DNA of 13,026 nucleotides from a bacterium (GTDB taxonomy: Bacteria > AUK180), in the NCBI GenBank assembly GCA_021162505.1, contig JAGGYO010000346.1, forward strand, positions 1-13,026, given 5' to 3'. Shown piece by piece: positions 7,501-13,026 of the stretch. Numbering within the stretch: position 1 is the stretch's first letter; the number at the start of each line of letters is the position of its first letter. The notes beneath the pieces were generated by a model. That model did no database searches. It had not been told where the DNA came from and worked only from the letters and a program-made list of their open reading frames with translations. The translations under genes were made by a program, and so were the position numbers.

Positions 7501-9754
7501 AGTCTGCATTAATATCTAATGTAAATATAATTTCATGACCTATGGGACATCCGGAATCAATTGAATAAGCATAATTTACATTTGAAGTTACATTACCACC
7601 TACTATAATATTCGGATAAGTTGAATAATTTTGTGTTATTGTAACATAAGAATCCGCTGTAGAAAGAGTTGCATTAACACCCGTTGCTACCGCATAGCCG
7701 TTATTTTCGAGTGTTACCGGCATTAAAACACTTTCACCCGGTTGTGCAACTTGATTATTATTTCCGCCTGCATTGTCATCAATAGAATGAGAATTATATG
7801 CAATGATCGGATCTGGATCGGAACAATTACTTAGATCAAGCGAAAGCGTCCATGAATTTAAAGTTCCTTGATCCCCATTTGCAGCATCGCCGATATACAA
7901 TTTCCAATCTCCCCAACATTTTTCACCGTTAAAATCATCCATTATGCCGGGACCATCAGGGGGAGTTAAACTATCATAAGTTGTAACAATATTATCATCT
8001 CCGCTACCGGTTCTTTTATGTAGATAAACAGCAGTACCTGAGGGAGAAACCAATTTAATAATCAGGTCTCCAATATAGGTATGCGTAATATCAACGGATA
8101 CCAAAACATCGGTAATATCACAAAAACTCGGAACATTAATTGTACTTACTGTTGTATTCAAATCGGTAATTGAAAGAGGTGTATCTGTGGAGTCACCAAT
8201 GAATTTGCCAACGGATATTGAAAATGCAGAGGTATTGGAGTAACCGGTGTCCGCGTCAATGTCCAGGACAAAATCAATCTGATGGCCTACGGGACAACTG
8301 CCTTGAACAGAAAAGGTATAGCTTGAATTTGAAATTTTATTTCCGCCACTAATAATATCGGAATATGTAGAATAATTTTGAGAAATCGTTATATAAGAAT
8401 CTGCTGTAGTAAGAATTGCACTTATACCTGTTGCCGTATCCATTCCGGAGTTAGTTAAAAGAACATCCAAATTAATTGTTTCGCCTGGATCAACAATACC
8501 ATTGCCATTCCCTGCAGAATCATCGAGCACATTTGAAAGATATGAAATATTTAAAGGAACAGGACATCCTTCGCCCTTTAGAAAATTATCCCATAAATTC
8601 GTAGCTACCGGAGATGTTCCATCGTAATCAATATCATAGGAAGAAGTTGGACGCGGATAATATATTCCTACACCATAGCAATTATTCCCGGATGATGCGA
8701 AATTATTTGATACCGCATTTGTAATAGCTGTTCTTACAACAGTGGATGCATTTTTTAAAGATTGTGGTACTGATTGGGCTTCAAGCTTCAAACAAAAATC
8801 ATATAGATCTATTTGATTATAATAGGGTGATGACCCATTTAATTCAAAACAATTATTCCGTGCAGCATCAATTTCAGTCGTATAACCGCTTCTATTACAC
8901 ATTAATTCCTTTGCAAATGTATTAATTCTTGTGGAAAGTCCAGGCATCATTGATAGATCAATTACCGATTGAGTATCACCTGTTGAACCTCCTTCACCGA
9001 ATGCATAAGCGGCAACCACTGCATTTGCAAGTTCAACAGCTGTCATATTTCCAGTAGAGTCCTTTAATGCCTGTAAAAAATGATCATATGTCCAGCCTTC
9101 GCCCCATTCGCTCATCTCAGATGCCACAAAATAGTTGAAATATGGTTCACATGCAACATTATTTTCCCACATTTGATCAAGGCATACATCAAAACCTATA
9201 TTATCCCACTTTGTTCCGCCTGCATGAGTAATTATTTGGTTGAAAGCATTCTGAAGCTCTCCATTAGAAAAGTTCAAATAGTAGGGATCGGAAGGATCAT
9301 CAGGATCAGCAGTTCCATGATCATCCGTACATGCCCCCTTTGATTTGATGGGAATTGCACGCCAACCATCACCATGGTCCCAAAGTATCAGGAGATAGTG
9401 ATCGGATGGGTAATTATCGTAAACCCATTTGCCAAAATCGACCAATGTATCAGGATTTCCCATATTAACTTCACCAAGATCGGAAAGTGCATTGGCAGTT
9501 GTTGGTGTCATCCCCGATGTTACATAAAATCTCTTGCAGGTTGCCCAACCATAAGAATTAGAAGTGGAATAAAGGTCCATCTGAACGATTATATCTATAT
9601 TTGCATCCGAGCCTACGGAGGACATTTCAAGAAAATCATCAAGAGCGGCGCTTTCGAGATTATTGTCACCGTCAAGATAAACAGCAACAGTCCATTTCGC
9701 AGGATATACAAAAACAGCTAACAAACATAAAACTAAAATAAATATTTTTTTCAT
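4511..9754 (-). CDS. Secreted giant clostripain-type (C11) peptidase with three P/homoB domains, beta-propeller and sorting domain
   Basis: This 1747-residue protein is probably exported and retained at, or released from, the cell surface. A signal peptide (MKKIFILVLCLLAVFVYPA, 1-19) precedes a C11 cysteine peptidase domain (about 20-395), with the likely dyad His127 in WDHGDGW and Cys191 in FDVCLDQ. Three units follow, each an Ig/CARDB-like domain (start marked by DDNAGGNNN in units 2 and 3) plus a P/homoB domain (about 524-641, 773-898, 1029-1150; SPxGTxxxLH, PDGPG, GxWKL). Next come TolB/PD40-like propeller blades (about 1164-1479), a beta domain (to about 1640), and a C-terminal domain with YPNP (1656-1659) and SGVY, as in type IX sorting or FlgD-like folds. 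C11 enzymes usually cut after Arg/Lys. ATG 9754 is chosen for AAGGGGA (9761-9767) and the signal peptide; the upstream TTG at 9817 lies in the promoter. Confidence 0.88.
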   Translation of the reverse strand: MKKIFILVLCLLAVFVYPAKWTVAVYLDGDNNLESAALDDFLEMSSVGSDANIDIIVQMDLYSTSNSYGWATCKRFYVTSGMTPTTANALSDLGEVNMGNPDTLVDFGKWVYDNYPSDHYLLILWDHGDGWRAIPIKSKGACTDDHGTADPDDPSDPYYLNFSNGELQNAFNQIITHAGGTKWDNIGFDVCLDQMWENNVACEPYFNYFVASEMSEWGEGWTYDHFLQALKDSTGNMTAVELANAVVAAYAFGEGGSTGDTQSVIDLSMMPGLSTRINTFAKELMCNRSGYTTEIDAARNNCFELNGSSPYYNQIDLYDFCLKLEAQSVPQSLKNASTVVRTAITNAVSNNFASSGNNCYGVGIYYPRPTSSYDIDYDGTSPVATNLWDNFLKGEGCPVPLNISYLSNVLDDSAGNGNGIVDPGETINLDVLLTNSGMDTATGISAILTTADSYITISQNYSTYSDIISGGNKISNSSYTFSVQGSCPVGHQIDFVLDIDADTGYSNTSAFSISVGKFIGDSTDTPLSITDLNTTVSTINVPSFCDITDVLVSVDITHTYIGDLIIKLVSPSGTAVYLHKRTGSGDDNIVTTYDSLTPPDGPGIMDDFNGEKCWGDWKLYIGDAANGDQGTLNSWTLSLDLSNCSDPDPIIAYNSHSIDDNAGGNNNQVAQPGESVLMPVTLENNGYAVATGVNATLSTADSYVTITQNYSTYPNIIVGGNVTSNVNYAYSIDSGCPIGHEIIFTLDINADSSYTNQVNFSVMVSEFIIDSSDTPITLFRYDSDKIGITSIIDVPYSCNIVDILTSVNITYGYIGDLIVDLISPTGTTVHLHNLTGTTTNDIITIYDSLTAPDGPGSMAELDGENSLGKWKLWILIDDPSSSLEGILNSWSLILYLDNCTQTLPEMVYDSHSIDDNAGGNNNGVVESGEEIDMPITLKNIGYGNADTISAVLSTGCTYISVTTNSANYPDLSYNATGESLTPYKFDVYSGLPMDYNVIFDLNITSDEGNWSDTFMITVNPSGTGCNWAFSTDTPIDIPDNVPAGITSTITIGEHKQIDDINCFVDITHSYIGDVIVELTSPTGTKVRLHDLTGGSGDDIYTIYDSSTIPDGPGSMDDFLGEDAYGDWKLFASDNDAAITGTLNEWGLEICAAAQSDIDLDIASAGAGMFHPEWSWKNSPRRIAYIYREISGISDIRVINDDGSGMIVITNSLDCVSHLSQISWTPDDNYIVFASTFTYGQLHLRKIKADGSEAGNSIIFQPQLSYWRCIDPDYADKLNQYNEKERIVTSISGDLWVYEPNNSTEADSNLTRITNLSDPYQDMSQIDKLYQPHWNGDNTEIVFVRRPACNSTIVANSDIWKVTNVQDIIAGITKPAGDPDGDGTGGDWSDTRLISMGNTSHPEYSPSFSINGLKVGYNCDISDNFNNCDFRFDPVSEVSSANFDVYINNSPQSGYCETVNEGFLKWSSGGGDRFAFINENAGNFALKTVYDETVGGFMKGNFKLEDNALIIEDSSRTKLSIPLDIASQYPEFSIKSVSHIDSYRSSLIPIGEFRQILIPGKINDIVFGKELALQIYYTYEEAVDYSEDQLELRRYTDGRWEYVDSYYIDDIDENSKNDKYDGGFIIGNIKSTGIYGIFVNTNRAVNKDFDAKLIRVYPNPCIYKKGDSFIKIDHFGVISNVKDVKIYSIPGELIATYKNAIKNYNDGNDYLQWDLKNDGDSSIASGVYIMIIEAVSGEYISRKIAVIR
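6989..7029 (-). repeat. 41-nt exact intragenic repeat, copy in unit 3
   Basis: It is identical over 41 nt to 7754-7794 and encodes the SHSIDDNAGGNNN segment at the head of domain unit 3. The 765-bp distance equals 255 codons, so both are in frame. Identity at silent sites points to a recent duplication or gene conversion. Confidence 0.85.
7754..7794 (-). repeat. 41-nt exact intragenic repeat, copy in unit 2
   Basis: Partner of 6989-7029, at the head of domain unit 2 (SHSIDDNAGGNNN). The pair is a natural site for in-frame expansion or loss of one 255-residue unit. Confidence 0.85.
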
Positions 9755-9760
9755 TACGGT

Positions 9761-9767
9761 TCCCCTT
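9761..9767 (-). promoter_or_regulatory. Ribosome binding site fixing the peptidase start
   Basis: AAGGGGA on the minus strand lies 6 nt before ATG 9754, which opens a clear signal peptide. The same AGGGGA type of site precedes dnaJ. This supports 9754 over the longer TTG start at 9817. Confidence 0.75.
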
Positions 9768-9775
9768 ATTGTTTT

Positions 9776-9817
9776 ATTATACCACTTATTATAAAAAAAA
9801 TGCATAATTTGTGCCAA
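9776..9817 (-). promoter_or_regulatory. Promoter region of the peptidase gene: overlapping sigma-54-like and sigma-70-like signals
   Basis: TTGGCACAAATTATGCA (9801-9817) has GG and GC exactly 10 nt apart and shares TTGGCACAA with the hsp20 promoter. It differs from the sigma-54 consensus at the G after CAC and the first T of TTGC. The same DNA also offers a sigma-70 promoter: TTGGCA (9812-9817), 18-bp spacer, TATAAT (9788-9793). A second TATAAT at 9776-9781 lacks a good -35. No TGTCA-N7-TGACA palindrome is seen upstream. Which sigma factor acts cannot be settled by eye. Confidence 0.5.
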
Positions 9818-9850
9818 TTCTTAAATTAGTATATGTTGGAAAAGATATTT

Positions 9851-9875
9851 TAAAAATATTCCATTATTTTGGAAT
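9851..9875 (-). terminator. Weak intrinsic terminator after the RND gene
   Basis: In the minus-strand transcript ATTCCA (9870-9875) pairs with TGGAAT (9858-9863) around a 6-nt loop and is followed by AUUUUU. It lies about 32 bp after the RND stop codon. The stem is short and AU-rich, so read-through into the peptidase gene is possible. Confidence 0.35.
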
Positions 9876-9906
9876 TTTCTATTTTTTTGAAAAGATCTAA
9901 TTTCGA

Positions 9907-12900
9907 TTATCTTTTTTTATTTTTCCCTTTAAACATCATTTTTAACTTACCCGGTATTGCTTTAATATCGATACTAATGACATATAGAGACGGGATCAGA
10001 ATTAAGGTCAATGTAGTGGCAAATAATATTCCGTATCCCAGTGCCATTACCGTAGGTTTTAAACTGCTAACATCTCCCCCAATGCCATAGACAGTGGGAA
10101 TTAAAGCTGCAACAGTAGTTATTGTCGTTAAAATTATGGGACGCAATCTTTTCTGAGCACCTTCAATGATCATATTTATAAGTGTATTTTTATTATTAGT
10201 ATCACTATTATTTTTAATTAACCGATTAATAAAATCAACCATTATAACACTATCATTAACAACAACACCGCTGAGACCGATAATTCCAACAATTCCCATA
10301 AAACTTAATGGCATATTGTGTAATTTAAAAGCTAAAAGCACACCAATTAGACCGAAAGGAACTGTTAATAAAATGATAAATGGTTGTTCCACGGTTTGAA
10401 ATAAAAAAACTAATATTAGATAAATAGCTATTAAAGAAAGAATAAAAGCAATTATCAGATCATTCATAGCAGTTTTCGACTCTGCTGCTTCGCCTTTGAA
10501 TTTTAAAAATACATCCGGATATTTTTTATTGGGAAGTTTAAAAGAATTTCTGATCTTTTTTACGACCATATTTGGTGTTGTAATTTTTTTATCAACTTTT
10601 GCTATTATAGAAATTACTCTATCCCCATTATAATGATTGATCATAGATTTTGATTTTCTTGATCTTAGATTAGCGATCTCATCGAGGCGTATAAGTCTTC
10701 CTTGATTATTTGGGATTAATAAATTTAATAAGAATTTTTCATCCCTTTTAAAATTTTCTGAGATTTCAACTCTAAAATCAAGATGCTTATCAAGGGTTTG
10801 AATATATGTTGCAATAACACCTTCATAAGCTGCTCTAACCGTTTGTGCAACTGCTACAACCGTTATTCCGTATTGTGCCATTTTATCGTAATTGAAGGTT
10901 ATTAATAATTCTTCTTTTCCTTCTTTTTGATCATTATCTATCTCTACAACACCTTTAATCTTCTTCAAAAATTTCTCTATTTCATTTTGTAATGTCTTGC
11001 GGGTTTTTGCAGCGCCGCCAATGATCCTTAGGTCAATTGCTGCACCGGGTGAAGGACCTATAACTTGTTTTCCAAAGAATATTTTTTCGAAGTATTTGAT
11101 CTTTTTTGGATTTAGATCTTTCTTCAAAGATCGTATGATTTGTCCAACAGAGCGTTTTCTTTCTGTTTTTGGAACAAGATAAACCGTTATCTGAGACCAA
11201 TTTTCATGGTTGCCCTTTGAATTGATCCTTTTAACGGTATGATGACCTATTATAGTTTTCATAGAAAGAAACTCATCTTTTTTGATCTTTTTAAAAACAA
11301 GATTTTCTATTTTTTTTGTTAATTCCGAATTTTTATTGAGAGATGTTCCCGGATTTGCTTCTAAATTAATATAAAAAGCATCTGAAGTGTTATCCCAAAA
11401 AAGAGTGAAATTTCTTATTGTATCTTTAGAGATCATTAATGTACCTATAAAGATTAAAATAAATATTAATAAGATCAAATATCTAAATTTCAATACAAAT
11501 TTCAAAAATTTTTTATATCCTTTTGTAAAAGGTGTAAACCAATCCGTTTCTTTAATTGGTCTTTGTTTGCCATGTGCAAGATGATTGGGCAAAAACAAAA
11601 CAGCCTCTAAAAAGGAAGCGATCAAAGCGGCTGCAATAATGATAGGATAAACCGAAATAAATTTTCCCATTATACCAGTGACATACAATAATGGTAGAAA
11701 TCCAACGATCGTTGTTAAAACAGTAACGATTATTGGTGAAATTACTTCTTTTGTGCCTAATATTGCAGCATCAACTGGTGAAAAGCCCTTGTTTTTAAAT
11801 GTAAAAATGTTTTCTGAAATAACGATACCATGATCCACCAACATTCCTAAAACTGTTATTACTGCACCTAATGATATTAAATTAAGAGAAATATCAGAGA
11901 TCTTCATAAATACCATTAATATGAGAATTGTTATCGGAACTCCTAATGCCGTCCAAAAAGCTGATCTAAAATTCAAAAAAAGTAATAAAACAACAAAGAT
12001 TAAAATGAAACCTATTAAAGCATTTGATTTTACAACATCTAAAAGAGCAATAATGGATAAAGAACGATCCTCAATGGTGGTTAATTTAAAATCCTTGGAC
12101 ATGATCTTTTTATATTTTTTTAAAAATGACTTTATATTTTTTACGGTCTTTACAACATCAGCATTTTCATTTTTAACAATACTAAATATAATACCCGGTT
12201 GTTTATTCACTCTGACTAATATATCAGGATCCTTAAAAGAATCTTTCACCAGGGCAAGATCTTTTATCAAGATCCTTTTGCCTTCATAACTGGAACGAAC
12301 TATAACATTCTTTACATCAAAGGGATTTTCAAATTGTCCTATGGTAACAATATTTTTTTCTTTTTGAACTGATTGTAAACTTCCTCCCGTACTTCTAACA
12401 TTTCTATTTTGAATACTTTTGATCACATCGTTTAATGAGATAAAATATTTTTTCATTTTATTCGAATTAATTGCGATTTTTATTTCTCTATCTCTATACC
12501 CCGATACACGGATTTCATTAACACCTTTAATTTTAAGCAACTTTTTCTCAAAACCATCCGAAAATTCATAGAATTTCTTTAAAATGGCATCATTTGTTTT
12601 TTCCTTGTCATTTATAGACAATCCTAATTGATAAACAGCCATCATTTTAGGATTTGCATCCACAACAGTGATTTCCTCCACATCAGGAGAAATATCGGAG
12701 ATATATGAAAGATTCCTGTAAATATCGTCTTTTACCTTTTGCTTATCCACTATGTCTTGATCAATATAAATATAAATTATAGCTCCATTATCAACGGACA
12801 AACTTGTATAATCTTTTATACCAGCTATTTCTTTGATTTTATCTTCAATTGGGATCACTGCATTTATTTCTGCATCAAAAGCACTTGCACCGGGATATTT

Positions 12901-13026
12901 AACATTTACGATCATTGTATCAATATCAGTGGGAGGAAATATTTCTTGACGCAACTTCAAGATACTTGAAATACCAATTACAATAATTAATATAAGTAAT
13001 ATATTAACGACCAATTTATTCTTTGC
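9907..13026 (-). CDS. RND-family efflux transporter permease subunit, 5' end cut by window edge
   Basis: This inner-membrane proton-driven exporter normally works with a periplasmic adaptor and an outer-membrane channel. The 1039 visible residues nearly complete the usual 1000-1060. The frame stays open to the right edge, giving AKNKLVVNILLIL, so the true start lies just outside and the TTG at 13014 is internal. The two-fold RND layout is clear: TM1, a periplasmic porter domain with YPGAS near residue 44, the TM2-6 bundle (about 333-482), TM7 (about 514-531), a second porter domain, and TM8-12 (about 857-1018). TM4 carries LVDHGIVISEN (Asp398, His399), where many relatives have Asp-Asp; TM10 carries GVVVNDSVIMVDF (Asn924, Asp925). 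It ends in a basic cytoplasmic tail. Substrate is unknown. The adaptor gene is not in the window and may lie beyond the right edge. Confidence 0.93.
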   Translation of the reverse strand, partial: AKNKLVVNILLILIIVIGISSILKLRQEIFPPTDIDTMIVNVKYPGASAFDAEINAVIPIEDKIKEIAGIKDYTSLSVDNGAIIYIYIDQDIVDKQKVKDDIYRNLSYISDISPDVEEITVVDANPKMMAVYQLGLSINDKEKTNDAILKKFYEFSDGFEKKLLKIKGVNEIRVSGYRDREIKIAINSNKMKKYFISLNDVIKSIQNRNVRSTGGSLQSVQKEKNIVTIGQFENPFDVKNVIVRSSYEGKRILIKDLALVKDSFKDPDILVRVNKQPGIIFSIVKNENADVVKTVKNIKSFLKKYKKIMSKDFKLTTIEDRSLSIIALLDVVKSNALIGFILIFVVLLLFLNFRSAFWTALGVPITILILMVFMKISDISLNLISLGAVITVLGMLVDHGIVISENIFTFKNKGFSPVDAAILGTKEVISPIIVTVLTTIVGFLPLLYVTGIMGKFISVYPIIIAAALIASFLEAVLFLPNHLAHGKQRPIKETDWFTPFTKGYKKFLKFVLKFRYLILLIFILIFIGTLMISKDTIRNFTLFWDNTSDAFYINLEANPGTSLNKNSELTKKIENLVFKKIKKDEFLSMKTIIGHHTVKRINSKGNHENWSQITVYLVPKTERKRSVGQIIRSLKKDLNPKKIKYFEKIFFGKQVIGPSPGAAIDLRIIGGAAKTRKTLQNEIEKFLKKIKGVVEIDNDQKEGKEELLITFNYDKMAQYGITVVAVAQTVRAAYEGVIATYIQTLDKHLDFRVEISENFKRDEKFLLNLLIPNNQGRLIRLDEIANLRSRKSKSMINHYNGDRVISIIAKVDKKITTPNMVVKKIRNSFKLPNKKYPDVFLKFKGEAAESKTAMNDLIIAFILSLIAIYLILVFLFQTVEQPFIILLTVPFGLIGVLLAFKLHNMPLSFMGIVGIIGLSGVVVNDSVIMVDFINRLIKNNSDTNNKNTLINMIIEGAQKRLRPIILTTITTVAALIPTVYGIGGDVSSLKPTVMALGYGILFATTLTLILIPSLYVISIDIKAIPGKLKMMFKGKNKKR

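Larger units (their letters stand above)
6305..8542 (-). repeat. Three tandem [Ig/CARDB-like + P/homoB] domain units inside the peptidase gene
   Basis: The central third of the peptidase is built from three units of about 248-255 codons. Each starts with a Gly/Asn-rich PGE segment (GNGNGIVDPGE, GGNNNQVAQPGE, GGNNNGVVESGE) and ends with a P domain carrying D-x-I-x-K/D/E-L-x-SPxGTxxxLH and a PDGPGxM stretch. Units 2 and 3 are closer to each other at their starts than to unit 1. P domains are known from proprotein convertases as stabilising or substrate-contact modules. Confidence 0.8.

Noticed and set aside
9755..9817. Longer peptidase N-terminus from TTG at 9817
   Set aside because: It would run through the promoter elements and put 21 residues ahead of a clear signal peptide; ATG 9754 has a good ribosome site.
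13012..13014. TTG as the true start of the RND gene
   Set aside because: The frame continues upstream to the window edge with typical RND N-terminal residues (KNKLVVN), so the gene is truncated by the window.

Overview
The window is AT-rich, and almost all of it is coding on the minus strand. It carries an RND-type inner-membrane exporter (cut by the right edge), a very large secreted multidomain protease, and a small chaperone operon hsp20-dnaK-dnaJ. A fragment of a membrane iron-sulfur protein at the left edge runs on the plus strand and converges on dnaJ. The protease ends in a YPNP-type C-terminal domain like those used for type IX secretion. That ending, together with repeated P/homoB domains and low GC, suggests a Gram-negative of the Bacteroidetes-like (FCB) group or a candidate phylum with similar secreted proteins. 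This placement is inference; no rRNA gene is present.

Layout in minus-strand transcription order: RND permease (13026 to 9907, 5' end off the window); a 152-bp gap with a weak terminator-like hairpin and a promoter region; the protease (9754 to 4511); a roughly 470-bp intergenic region (4041-4510); hsp20 (4040 to 3576); dnaK (3523 to 1586); dnaJ (1520 to 471). The plus-strand fragment (2-391) ends 79 bp from the dnaJ stop.

The most notable part is the control DNA before hsp20. It has a near-consensus sigma-54 promoter (GG-N10-GC, TTGGCAC...TTGCA) and, about 88 and 127 bp upstream of the predicted start, two copies of the palindrome TGTCA-N7-TGACA. This is the layout expected for enhancer-binding activator sites. 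No CIRCE/HrcA element and no good sigma-32-like promoter is seen. A second TTGGCACAA...TGCA element lies before the protease gene, but it also fits a sigma-70 promoter. The chaperone operon has GC-rich hairpins without U-tracts in both gene junctions, and a possible short leader ORF. A 160-bp element with perfect 17-bp terminal inverted repeats sits between the protease stop and the palindromes.

The three chaperones form a protein-folding set: small Hsp holdase, Hsp70 and its J-domain partner. GrpE is not in the window. The protease and the RND exporter are envelope or secretion functions with no visible mechanistic link to the chaperones.
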